Source of the DNA: Chryseobacterium tagetis | Lineage (GTDB): Bacteria > Bacteroidota > Bacteroidia > Flavobacteriales > Weeksellaceae | Assembly (NCBI RefSeq): GCF_016735585.2 | Contig: NZ_JAERSE020000003.1 | Location: forward strand, 434,001 to 498,000 | DNA: 64,000 nt | Direction of reading: 5' to 3' | Shown: positions 33,406 to 42,859 of the stretch, piece by piece | Position numbering within the stretch: position 1 is the stretch's first letter | Layout of the letters: each line of letters begins with the position of its first letter | Program-made: the position numbers and the translations under genes | The notes under the pieces: model-generated | The model's database searches: none | What the model was told of the DNA's origin: nothing | The model's input: only the letters and a program-made list of their open reading frames with translations

Positions 33406-36400
33406 ATGCCCAACATACTTCCTCTCCAAATAAATGCTTTATATCTTGAAGCACCTGAGCAGGTAATTGGCCAGGATATCCGTTTTGAAAATGTTCCTTG
33501 GATGAATACAGAGAAAAATGTATTCGAAAATCCTAATGTTCCTTTAGAAACCAATTCTATTATCCCAAGACCATTTTCTTATGATAATGGCATTTATTTG
33601 GATAAGGGAGTACATATTCATTTTGTACTGCCTTCATATTTTAAAAAATTTGATGATACAGGAAGCTTGCCTAAAGCGCCTAATCGTTGGTATATAAAAA
33701 GAGAAAGAGACGGTGAAGAATGGATTGTTGAAAGTGACTATATATGGAATGTCAACGATCCGGAATTAAATAAATATGCTACTTGTACGTATGTAGAAGA
33801 AGCGGGAGATGATTTCCGTTTTAAATATATAGGAAGAAAATACAAGCTGGAGGAGTGGACTGCTAAAGGGACTGCTGAAGGTCGTTATTTAAAGAATTTC
33901 AGTGCTTTAGGATGGGGTAGTTTTTCATTTGATATACATTATCCGAATTGTAGAAGCGTATTTGGCTTTTACGATGAAAAGGGAACAAAAAACGATACTT
34001 ATTCTGTTATAGGTTGGGTAGAAAGTGATGGACAGAATATTCTTAATGAATATATCATAGCAGGTAAATTTCAATTAAAGTCAGGTGCAAAAAATGAAAA
34101 TGAAGAGTCATTTGATATAGCCATTGCTAATACTTTGCCGGAAACCCTTTCTGCACTGATTATAAATACCAATAATCCTGCTATATCAAAGCAAGATTTG
34201 CAAAAGCAGGAAGAGCAGATTGCTTCAATGATCAATTTTGATGAATTAAAGGATCTAAGCTTAGATTGGATTTCCAGAGTGAGAAATAAGCAGCATGAGC
34301 AGCAATTTAATAAAACATCAGGCACTACTAAATACGTATTGAATATTGTTCCTATTGATAATGAAGATTCAATTCAGGAATATGATTTTGATATCAATCT
34401 GTTAGATTTTGAATTGAGTAAAAGCGTTGCTGATCAATATGGTAACATCCGGGAACGATTAAATGCTCTGAACCAATCTCCTTTATTAGGTGAACTCATT
34501 CTTTCGATTTGGGAGAAAATAAATTTAACAGAGCTTGTTACTATTTCTGTCAACGAATCTTTGGAAGATGAACTGGACGCTCTGAATAGGGTATTGAACA
34601 ATTATGAATTAGACACTTTTAGGCTGCATACCAAAATTGAAAGTTTATATCTGCACTGGTCTACTTATTTAAGTGCTTTATTCCTGAATAAAAACAAGAA
34701 CATCAATAAGCTTAAAGATGACTTAAAATTGTTGATTTCTCAGATTAATATCTTAAAAGAAAAGCTTAAAAAAGCCGAAACTAATGTAACCAATTTACAA
34801 CAGTTATTTTCTGAAAAAATCTCCAATTATTATAAAAAATACTGTGATTATGCAGTCATTAAATTTCTGATCAAAGCACAATATTCTGGCGATACCGTTG
34901 ATCAGAAAGAACTTCAGACTTTACTCAATCAGAGATATAAAACTAAAACAGTCTTAGCAAAAAAAAGCAGAACAGATTATTATAATGCATTGCCTCCCAG
35001 CATCATTATTTCTTCCCAAAAAAAGAATACGGTATTCAATCTGTTTGCCAATCCGTCAGTTCCACAATCCACCAACTCCATTACTTCATTCGATTCTAAG
35101 AAGAAAGAAAGTTATAAAACGGTATTAGATACAATTTCTGACTTTCAGGAAGTTGGTGTTAATCATTGGCATACCTATAAAGTAGAATGGGAAAGTTTAT
35201 TCTTACCTAAAAAAGAAGGTCATTATCTGGCCGCAGATAAAAAATTTAATGAAAACTTTTTACAGGATTCCTATACTTTAGATGAGCTTAATGCAGATTT
35301 AATAAAAGGATACGGACTGAATGATATTGCGTATATGCCTAATCCTAATGTGTATTATGGGCATTCTTTTGTAAGCAATACCGTTCAGGAATATGTAAAA
35401 GAAAAACTGGAAAAAAACCTTACTCATATTGATGAAGTAGATAATGCTCCGTTAATAGAACAAATGAAGGACTTTCTGCAAACACTGGAAGATACTGCTT
35501 TATTTGAATTAACCCTTTCAGATTTCAACAATCTTATGCTGCAGAGGAGTAACGGTTTATCTGTTTTACCGTTAATTCCCAACGGATTTAAAGACCATAA
35601 AAAACTGGCAAAAAGTATAGAAAGTTTATGTAAAGAATACTTAAACCACTTAAATCTTTTAACACCTAATAGATTATCCATTTTTAATCCATTTAGAAAC
35701 GGAGCTTTTAAAATGAGCAGGCTCAGAATTATAGATTCTTTTGGCAGAGACAAAATAATAGAGCCTCAAAAAATAATAACCACTCATGTGCAGAAAATTG
35801 AAAATAAAGAGAATTGGGTCGCACTGCCACCTAGATATCTTCAGTCTGCGGCGATGAGTACAAGGTTTCATAGAACAATAACCAATAAAAGAAAATCCCC
35901 TGTAATAGGATGGATAGTTCCTGTTTATCTTAATCAACGACTGGAATTTTTTGACGCTCATGGAAAACATTTAGGAGCAATAGATACAGAAAATCAGTGG
36001 GAGTCTTCCCCTTTTGACATAAGCATCGCTCAGGAAAATACAGAGTATAAATCTGTGGTGAAAAATCCTCATCTTAGAAGAATTATACACTGGATCATAG
36101 AAAAAATTTGTAAGGCTAATAAAAAAGATGATTTTATAAAAGAATTACAAAAAGCGATGGAGCATACCTCACCTGAGGACTATACCAATCCTTCCCTGTT
36201 AGAAACGATATCTACGCTTCCCATTGCCATTACTTTGGTCAATATTAATTTATTTACTAAAGGAGAGTCGCTCTATGACATCAATTATTCGGAGAATATC
36301 AGTATCAATACCTATGACAATCAAAGAAAATATGATAAGGTTAAAATTCCTATGTCTATTGGTGATTTAAATCAGTATAATGATGGAGTACTGGCATATT

Positions 36401-37767
36401 GGCATTACAATCTAAAGCAGGAAGATGAAAATGCTGAAGAAAAATTAGGGTTGAAATATTTAGAAAGTAAAATTTATTTCAATAATGATGTAATCAAGAA
36501 GATAGATAATCATCCTTATTCTATCAATGATTTTCTGAAAGAAAACCCTTTTGATGGGAACGAAAAATGGAGCGAAATTAAAGGCAAGCTTATGACGGGC
36601 TCTACCATTAATTATAAAGCTCAGGACAAAGAAAGTTATCTGGCATTAAATGAAACCTTAAATGCCTGCCAAAGATATGTTCTCATGCATCCTAAAGGTA
36701 ATCTGCATATCAAAACAGGAATTTTGCCGGAAAAACGCATAAAATTACCTTATAATAAAATAAAAAATGCGTTAAAAAGGATTGAATTAACATTATTAAC
36801 AACCCCAATTTTAACCCCTAAAGAAAACCTACAACTCTCTCTGGTGAAAGATAACCGCTATGAATGGTCGTGGGTAGAATTGGAAAAGAAAAACAAAAAA
36901 GAACCTCTATCTGCTACAAATCCGCCCGTCAAAAAAAGAATGACTCAGAATTTGGCGATAGATTTTAATAAAGATTTTGGCATAGAAACGTATTTGCAGT
37001 CATTACTGTCAAACTTAAAAAATGATAACCTGTTAGTCAGTGAGTTAACAGCATTTTTTCCGCATGAAAAGGTTTATTTTATTGATAAGGAAAGTTTCGA
37101 TACTAAAAATGAAACCAATAAGTATCAGACAGAACTTGGATTTATCAACAATACGATTACCAATCAAATAGGGAAAGATGAAAATAGGAAATCAAAAAAA
37201 GTAGCATTTGATTTTAATCAGTTTAAAACTAAAAAATTGATAGCCCTTAAAGAATTTCTGATTAGAGAAGGGTATGTGATTCAATCTAAAACAAACCTGT
37301 TACATGACAAAGTTTACTTTATTGACTTTGACAGAATACAGATGGTGCAAGAAAAAGCTGAAGCTGCTTTAAGCGATTTCGAGAAAGAGCTAATGAATTT
37401 ATTATCATTGAAAACCTCCGTTAAAATAATACATCTCAAAGAGCTATTAAAAAAACTATATGCCTTCACGAGAGAAGATGTTTATCAGATAATGAATGAA
37501 AACTTTAAGCAATCTCTGATAAATAAAAAAATCATTCAGCAAGATTCTTTTTATCCCGATGAGCAAATTTATTTTGTAGATCTCGGTGAACTGGAAAAGA
37601 TCAAAATAAAAGATGATTGGGATGAATATGAGAAGATGCTATTGGAACTGATCAATCATAAATCTAAAGCAATGCTGGAAATCACTGATTTTAATAACAA
37701 TTCCGGTATGATTCCTAATCTGGTCTTAAAAGAAGGATGGCTCTCTATAAAATCAACTAAATTTTAA
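33406..37767 (+). CDS. Giant unrecognised protein with coiled coil and three C-terminal repeats
   Basis: 1453 residues without signal peptide. Residues 1-230 form a beta-rich domain (LYLEAPEQVIGQDIRFENVP, then HIHFVLPSYFKKF and PKAPNRWYIKRE). Residues about 426-478 are a strong coiled coil. A middle region has TRFHRTITNKRKSPVIGWIV followed by more beta-rich sequence. The C-terminal 300 residues hold three repeats, each a helical stretch ending in KVYFID or a variant (1222-1227, 1302-1307, QIYFVD at 1387-1392), spaced 80-85 residues apart and reminiscent of winged-helix modules. No catalytic motif is seen. Length and lack of export signal suggest a structural part of an intracellularly built assembly. 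Function is unknown. Confidence 0.7.
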   Translation: MPNILPLQINALYLEAPEQVIGQDIRFENVPWMNTEKNVFENPNVPLETNSIIPRPFSYDNGIYLDKGVHIHFVLPSYFKKFDDTGSLPKAPNRWYIKRERDGEEWIVESDYIWNVNDPELNKYATCTYVEEAGDDFRFKYIGRKYKLEEWTAKGTAEGRYLKNFSALGWGSFSFDIHYPNCRSVFGFYDEKGTKNDTYSVIGWVESDGQNILNEYIIAGKFQLKSGAKNENEESFDIAIANTLPETLSALIINTNNPAISKQDLQKQEEQIASMINFDELKDLSLDWISRVRNKQHEQQFNKTSGTTKYVLNIVPIDNEDSIQEYDFDINLLDFELSKSVADQYGNIRERLNALNQSPLLGELILSIWEKINLTELVTISVNESLEDELDALNRVLNNYELDTFRLHTKIESLYLHWSTYLSALFLNKNKNINKLKDDLKLLISQINILKEKLKKAETNVTNLQQLFSEKISNYYKKYCDYAVIKFLIKAQYSGDTVDQKELQTLLNQRYKTKTVLAKKSRTDYYNALPPSIIISSQKKNTVFNLFANPSVPQSTNSITSFDSKKKESYKTVLDTISDFQEVGVNHWHTYKVEWESLFLPKKEGHYLAADKKFNENFLQDSYTLDELNADLIKGYGLNDIAYMPNPNVYYGHSFVSNTVQEYVKEKLEKNLTHIDEVDNAPLIEQMKDFLQTLEDTALFELTLSDFNNLMLQRSNGLSVLPLIPNGFKDHKKLAKSIESLCKEYLNHLNLLTPNRLSIFNPFRNGAFKMSRLRIIDSFGRDKIIEPQKIITTHVQKIENKENWVALPPRYLQSAAMSTRFHRTITNKRKSPVIGWIVPVYLNQRLEFFDAHGKHLGAIDTENQWESSPFDISIAQENTEYKSVVKNPHLRRIIHWIIEKICKANKKDDFIKELQKAMEHTSPEDYTNPSLLETISTLPIAITLVNINLFTKGESLYDINYSENISINTYDNQRKYDKVKIPMSIGDLNQYNDGVLAYWHYNLKQEDENAEEKLGLKYLESKIYFNNDVIKKIDNHPYSINDFLKENPFDGNEKWSEIKGKLMTGSTINYKAQDKESYLALNETLNACQRYVLMHPKGNLHIKTGILPEKRIKLPYNKIKNALKRIELTLLTTPILTPKENLQLSLVKDNRYEWSWVELEKKNKKEPLSATNPPVKKRMTQNLAIDFNKDFGIETYLQSLLSNLKNDNLLVSELTAFFPHEKVYFIDKESFDTKNETNKYQTELGFINNTITNQIGKDENRKSKKVAFDFNQFKTKKLIALKEFLIREGYVIQSKTNLLHDKVYFIDFDRIQMVQEKAEAALSDFEKELMNLLSLKTSVKIIHLKELLKKLYAFTREDVYQIMNENFKQSLINKKIIQQDSFYPDEQIYFVDLGELEKIKIKDDWDEYEKMLLELINHKSKAMLEITDFNNNSGMIPNLVLKEGWLSIKSTKF

Positions 37768-37772
37768 ACATT

Positions 37773-39311
37773 ATGGCAAAACTATCATATTACTTTCCTT
37801 TAGATAATTTAGTGAATGATGAAATTATTAATAACTATAAATCTCAGGTTCAGTCTGCTTTAGAAAATAATACTATAGAAGTTGATTTTGATCAGTACAA
37901 AGGTTCTTATCTCAATTTTAAAGATGAAAGTAAATTAGCATTAACATTTAAAAAAAATATAAATAAAGGAGGAACTTTAATTAATTTCTTTTTCAATTAC
38001 GATAAAAAAAATAATACTGATACAATAAGCCTTATAACTATTGGGGAAGAAGTATTAAGTGTCTTAAAATCGAATAAAAGAAATGCTGTTTCTTTTAAGA
38101 ATGGTATTAAAATAAATGATATAGATTTTAAAATCAGGGAAAATACATGGTTCAACGGTTCTTTATACTTTGATGACTGCGGCAATGTGGATATCTATAT
38201 AACCGATGAAAAATTTTTAATCAACAGAAAAGCCATTATTTCAGTTGATAATTCAGTTGATTACCAGAATATCATAATTGGCGGTAATAAAGAAGGAGAT
38301 CAGCTTCGGATTGCAGACCTGTCCGTTTATAATGAAGTCGCTAAAGATGAGGTTGAAAATATAATTAATAAATCTATAGAACAGCATCTTACCCTGCTAT
38401 CAAAATCTACCTTAATGGATACTGTAAGCTTTAATCTTACCAACAGTGCAGAATATGATAAATTAGTAATTGAAAATGAGCAGCAACCTTTATCCTTCGA
38501 GTTTTTACGAGGAGGGATGGCTCTTGAGAAGTATGACAATTGTGTGGCAAAACTTAAGGTAAAAAAAGGATTTTTTAAATATGATTTTACAGAAAGTAAA
38601 GACGTTGGAGAATCTGATGAGATAGATATTTCTCCTGACCTTAAAAATCAGCAAACGAATGCCACCAATTTAAAGGTAGTATTAGAGGGTTTATCCATTA
38701 TTAATAGTTTAGAGCAGGAAAGAGTTTTAGTTCAATTAGAAATTTATAACCTGACACTCACTAAAGATGAATTCTCTACAACCTATACCAAATCGCAGCC
38801 TCTCATTATTGATAAAGTATTTGAAGTAATAGATTTGAGAGGAACTAATGAATGCCCGTTTGAGGTGTTCATATTGGGAAATGATACTTTGTATAACGGT
38901 ACAGGAAACAAAGCTCAGACTGTAAATCTGTTAATCAACAACATCACAGATGAGCAACTGAAGTTTTCAGATAACAGCGGTTTCAGGGTAATAAGTAATT
39001 TTCTTGATATACTCGAGAATGATGTGCAGCAAACCGGGAATTTTAAATTAAAACAGTTTCGTTCTTTCAATGATATTCCGACTAAGCCGAGATCAACGGG
39101 CAATGATTTTTTATATTATCAGAACGAATATGTATTGAATAAGGGAGAGTCTGTCATGTTAGAGATTTCAGGATTGAAAGCCAGGCAGCCCACCTTTACC
39201 AATCCATCAGGTTCATATCCTTTCTATTTAGAATACAAAAACATTCAAGGATATAGAAACGGAAAAGCAAAATTCTATATTAAAACAGGTAAGATTTTTT
39301 ATTCACTATAA
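37773..39311 (+). CDS. Unrecognised beta-rich protein, possible LamG-like N-terminus
   Basis: 512 residues, no signal peptide. Residues 30-200 resemble a concanavalin-A/LamG sandwich (KGSYLNFKDESKLALTFKKN, then LINFFFNYDK and GSLYFDDCGNVDIYITDEKF, with VDYQNIIIGGNKEGDQLRIA and DLSVYNEV at the end). The rest is beta-rich, with DVQQTGNFKLKQFRSFNDIP near residue 415. This suggests a binding or surface protein rather than an enzyme. It starts five bases after the giant protein ends. The fold call is tentative. Confidence 0.6.
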   Translation: MAKLSYYFPLDNLVNDEIINNYKSQVQSALENNTIEVDFDQYKGSYLNFKDESKLALTFKKNINKGGTLINFFFNYDKKNNTDTISLITIGEEVLSVLKSNKRNAVSFKNGIKINDIDFKIRENTWFNGSLYFDDCGNVDIYITDEKFLINRKAIISVDNSVDYQNIIIGGNKEGDQLRIADLSVYNEVAKDEVENIINKSIEQHLTLLSKSTLMDTVSFNLTNSAEYDKLVIENEQQPLSFEFLRGGMALEKYDNCVAKLKVKKGFFKYDFTESKDVGESDEIDISPDLKNQQTNATNLKVVLEGLSIINSLEQERVLVQLEIYNLTLTKDEFSTTYTKSQPLIIDKVFEVIDLRGTNECPFEVFILGNDTLYNGTGNKAQTVNLLINNITDEQLKFSDNSGFRVISNFLDILENDVQQTGNFKLKQFRSFNDIPTKPRSTGNDFLYYQNEYVLNKGESVMLEISGLKARQPTFTNPSGSYPFYLEYKNIQGYRNGKAKFYIKTGKIFYSL

Positions 39312-39322
39312 GTTTTAAAAAT

Positions 39323-40015
39323 ATGTCAGAAATTTTAAATATAAATGAATTTGAAGCGAATCAAGGAAAAATTGATAAGCTGACTTCTGAAAGCGCTTCC
39401 ATTAAGACTTTAGATTTACAAAATAGTACAATCAAAACATTAACAGCAGATTTTATTAAACTTAAAAATCAGATAGAAGTATTAAATGAAGAACTGAAAA
39501 TTATTAAAGGCACTAAAGAATTAGTGAAAATTAGTGCTAATAGAACAGATATTAACACCTCTTTATATACTAATAATGAGTTAGTTTCTTTACCTGTAGG
39601 AGCCATAGTCGCATTTTATGGAGATAAAGTTCCGGAAGGATGGGCTTTTTGTGACGGCCAGAATGGAACTCCGGATTTGAGAGGCAGCTTTATTCAGGGT
39701 AAACAGGAAAGTAGCCAGAAAAGTGGGCAGGTTTATAAATCTGCTCCCATCACTTTAAATGAAAAAAATATTCCACGTGTCTGGAGCACGGTTACAACGA
39801 GTTTTTATAAAGCAGAAGCTGGTACAAACGGTAATAATTTTGATTTTTTAGGAACGAAATCAACCTCAAGAAATAAGAACATTCGTAAAGACAACAGTTG
39901 GTGTACAGATGAAAATATATCTTCAGATTTCGCCATAGGACACGATAAACCGGATTCAATAGAAATTCCGAATCCGCAACATATAAAATTAGCCTATATA
40001 ATGAAGACAAAATAA
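39323..40015 (+). CDS. Phage tail-collar domain protein
   Basis: 230 residues. Residues 1-75 are helical with a heptad-like pattern (IDKLTSESASIKTLDLQNST) and probably trimerise. Residues 92-135 are the tail-collar motif, VGAIVAFYGDKVPEGWAFCD with GQNGTPDLRGSFIQG after it, as in phage tail fibre tips and microcystin-dependent-type proteins. The end IPNPQHIKLAYIMKTK is the usual collar C-terminus. By family knowledge such domains sit at fibre tips and bind surface ligands. It is the only clear phage-tail-type gene in this operon and links it to a particle or surface structure. Confidence 0.82.
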   Translation: MSEILNINEFEANQGKIDKLTSESASIKTLDLQNSTIKTLTADFIKLKNQIEVLNEELKIIKGTKELVKISANRTDINTSLYTNNELVSLPVGAIVAFYGDKVPEGWAFCDGQNGTPDLRGSFIQGKQESSQKSGQVYKSAPITLNEKNIPRVWSTVTTSFYKAEAGTNGNNFDFLGTKSTSRNKNIRKDNSWCTDENISSDFAIGHDKPDSIEIPNPQHIKLAYIMKTK

Positions 40016-40107
40016 TAAGGGTAAAATATGTACAACTCTTAAAAAACAATCAGCTAAAAACCATACAATAGTAAACGAAAGTGATTATCCAATAAAGCTT
40101 TATTACC

Positions 40108-42858
40108 ATGAAAGAATCATCAGTATTAAAAACTAATATCCAGCTCGAGCTCGACGTTCAGATAAAAGAAGTTGATCTCAGAATTACAGGAAGCATTGCC
40201 AAATCAGATGATGGTATTTCTGTAATGTCGCTTGCCGGAAATTTACCTGATGTTTCTGAAAATATCTCTAAACTATTAGAAGATGATATAAAGGATATTA
40301 TTATTCCTTTTGTGCCTAATGAACTCAATTTCGGTATTTATAAAATCTCAAATGAGAAAGAAAATTTAACGGCTTTTCAGGTAGGAGCAAGATATTCACA
40401 AGCAAGGCTGAAAGGTGTTTTTGCTAAAGATTTCAAACTATTTTCCGTAGCCATTGCAGAAGGAATCAAATTTGAGAAAATGCCTTTGGTAGGAGAGTAT
40501 CTTAAAGAGTATTCTATTTCTGCTATGGAGTTGGTATATGTTTCTCAGCAAGAAAAGGAAAAGCCTTTGACTGATGAACGGCTGAAATTAATTAATAATT
40601 CTAAGAAAAATTTCGTCGACAATAAAATTTGGGTGCACAAAGAAAAACTTTCCCTTTCTGCCGGATTCAATGCAGGCATGATCTTGAAACAGGGAAGTGA
40701 AGAGCAGAAAATCACCTTTCCCGGTTTTGATCTGAATGGGATAAAAGTTCCCGGTTTACCTATTCCAGATAAAGCTTTAGCAAAAAAAGAAAATAAAAGT
40801 ACTTCCGGTGAAATTCAAAAAGAAGAAGCCCAAAAACCTTCATTAGTAAAAATTAATGAAGTAAAACCATCCATTGAAAACCGAAAAATAAACATTGCGG
40901 TATCCGCAGATTTTAATATTGGTCCCTTCGGATTGCAGCTTGTCGGGTTAGGAATTCAAGTGCCTTTTACTGTTTTTCAGAATTTCAGTCTTGAAAAATT
41001 ATGGAAAGAAATTCAATTCTCCTTAAAAGGTTTAGCCATTATATATGAGACACCTGCGCTTTCAATCGCTGGTGCATTTTTGAGAGAAACCAATAACGGA
41101 ACAGAAGAATACAACGGTTTACTTACTTTCAGGCTTGGTAAAATCGAAATCCTGGCTATTGGATCTTATATTAAAACGCCAACCTATTCTTCATTGTTTG
41201 CATTCGGTTATTTAGGGATTCCAATTCCTATAGATCCTGCTTTTTACATTCACGGATTTGCATTGGGATTCGGGCTCAACAGAGGTTTTATAATGCCTGA
41301 TATTACCGAAATTCCGGATTTCCCTCTCATCAAAATCGTTCATCAGGGAGGCTTAAAGCAGGGAGATAATATTCAAAAGATTTTTCACGATTTAAATCGC
41401 TATTTACCCGCAAGTGAGAATAATTATGTGATTATTGCAGGAATTAAGTTTGATTCCTACAAGATGATTTTTACCACAGGAGTATTGGCTATTGCTTTCG
41501 GGAATAAAACATCTTTAAACCTTTTAGGCTTATCAACGATGAAGCAGGAAGGAGTTTATAATTTTGAGTTTGCATTTTCCATGCGTGCAGATTTAGATGA
41601 AGGTACCTTTTTAGCTCAAGGACAGTTGACCGATAATACCTATGTATTATTACCCCAGTTAAAATTAACGGGTGGTTTTGCCTTAGGAATGTGGCTGAAA
41701 GGTGATCCGGCAGGTGATTTTGTATTTACTTTGGGTGGTTATCATCCCAATTTTAAAGTTCCGGTGCATTATCCCAATAATGTCCCTCGTTTAGGATACA
41801 GTTTTAATTTAGGTTCGGTTCAGTTCTACGGTAAAGCTTATTTTGCTCTCACGCCGAGTTGCATCATGGCAGGTATAGCAGGTGGTTTAAAACTTGTGCT
41901 GGATGGAAAGGTGGTGTATGCCGAAATTGGAGTGCTTTTCAGTGCAGATTTCATTATTTTTTGGAAGCCATTTTATTATAAGGCAGAAGTATATGTTCAG
42001 ATTTATGCTAAAATAGTCGTAGATGTATGGCTGTTTAGCATCAATCAATCCTTTAGTTTAACGGCTAAATTACAATTGGAAGGGCCTGATTTTAGAGGGA
42101 TAGCAACTTTTAAGGTGGTAGGTTATGAATTAGAAGTGAAATTTGGTAATCATGATAGGCTTATCAATAAATCATTAAGCAAAGAAGAATTCGTATCTGC
42201 TTTTTTACCGGATCCGGCTAAACTCCTTACGTACAATATAACATCAGGAATACTCAAAAAAGTAAAGAACACAAACGGGACAGAATCTGTAGTGGTTAAT
42301 CCTAAAACCTTTGCGTTAGAAATTTATTCAGAAATTCCAGTCACTGAAATAGAGGGAAGCCAGTTGATTACCGAAAATATAAATACTAAAAATATTTATC
42401 CGGTCTATACAGAATCTATTCAGCTAAAGAATAAACTCAATGTATCAGTTAAAGGGGCTAGTAATGATTTTCATTCATTTACAAGTGCTCCTATTTTAAA
42501 ATCAGTTCCTAAATCAATATGGAATAATACAAATATAATTTCAGACGATGATGAGGTATTATCAGATCTCCAATTATTAAAAGAAGTATGTAAAGGGATA
42601 CGTTTAGAATTTTCTAAAATAGAATCTAAGATCGATCCGGTAGCTATTTCTTTATATGACAATAGTATTAAAAATTATGAAGATAGCTTTACAACTCACA
42701 AAACAGAACATAAGGATAGTTCAATTAAGCTCAATGAGAATATTATGAGTGTTTTAGAAATTCTGGTTCAAGAGGAAATAGATTTTACAGATTTAGAAAA
42801 CTCAATGGATGTCTATAAATACAAGAAAAAATCTTTAGGAAAATATCAACTCGTGTAA
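40108..42858 (+). CDS. DUF6603-like large protein
   Basis: 916 residues, no signal peptide. The middle (about residues 280-700) is a long series of amphipathic beta strands with many Gly, Phe and Pro residues: LLTFRLGKIEILAIGSYIKT, FGYLGIPIPIDPAFYIHGFA, LGFGLNRGFIMPDITEIPDF. I recognise this as the type annotated DUF6603, found in scattered bacteria in clusters of large uncharacterised proteins. The strand pattern looks like a beta-barrel or beta-helix, but without a signal peptide an outer-membrane porin is unlikely. The C-terminal 200 residues are helical and charged. It is one base upstream of the next gene. Function is unknown. Confidence 0.68.
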   Translation: MKESSVLKTNIQLELDVQIKEVDLRITGSIAKSDDGISVMSLAGNLPDVSENISKLLEDDIKDIIIPFVPNELNFGIYKISNEKENLTAFQVGARYSQARLKGVFAKDFKLFSVAIAEGIKFEKMPLVGEYLKEYSISAMELVYVSQQEKEKPLTDERLKLINNSKKNFVDNKIWVHKEKLSLSAGFNAGMILKQGSEEQKITFPGFDLNGIKVPGLPIPDKALAKKENKSTSGEIQKEEAQKPSLVKINEVKPSIENRKINIAVSADFNIGPFGLQLVGLGIQVPFTVFQNFSLEKLWKEIQFSLKGLAIIYETPALSIAGAFLRETNNGTEEYNGLLTFRLGKIEILAIGSYIKTPTYSSLFAFGYLGIPIPIDPAFYIHGFALGFGLNRGFIMPDITEIPDFPLIKIVHQGGLKQGDNIQKIFHDLNRYLPASENNYVIIAGIKFDSYKMIFTTGVLAIAFGNKTSLNLLGLSTMKQEGVYNFEFAFSMRADLDEGTFLAQGQLTDNTYVLLPQLKLTGGFALGMWLKGDPAGDFVFTLGGYHPNFKVPVHYPNNVPRLGYSFNLGSVQFYGKAYFALTPSCIMAGIAGGLKLVLDGKVVYAEIGVLFSADFIIFWKPFYYKAEVYVQIYAKIVVDVWLFSINQSFSLTAKLQLEGPDFRGIATFKVVGYELEVKFGNHDRLINKSLSKEEFVSAFLPDPAKLLTYNITSGILKKVKNTNGTESVVVNPKTFALEIYSEIPVTEIEGSQLITENINTKNIYPVYTESIQLKNKLNVSVKGASNDFHSFTSAPILKSVPKSIWNNTNIISDDDEVLSDLQLLKEVCKGIRLEFSKIESKIDPVAISLYDNSIKNYEDSFTTHKTEHKDSSIKLNENIMSVLEILVQEEIDFTDLENSMDVYKYKKKSLGKYQLV

Positions 42859-42859
42859 A

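Noticed and set aside
40108-42858. Outer-membrane porin
   Set aside because: The many amphipathic strands suggested a barrel, but there is no signal peptide and no C-terminal aromatic signature.
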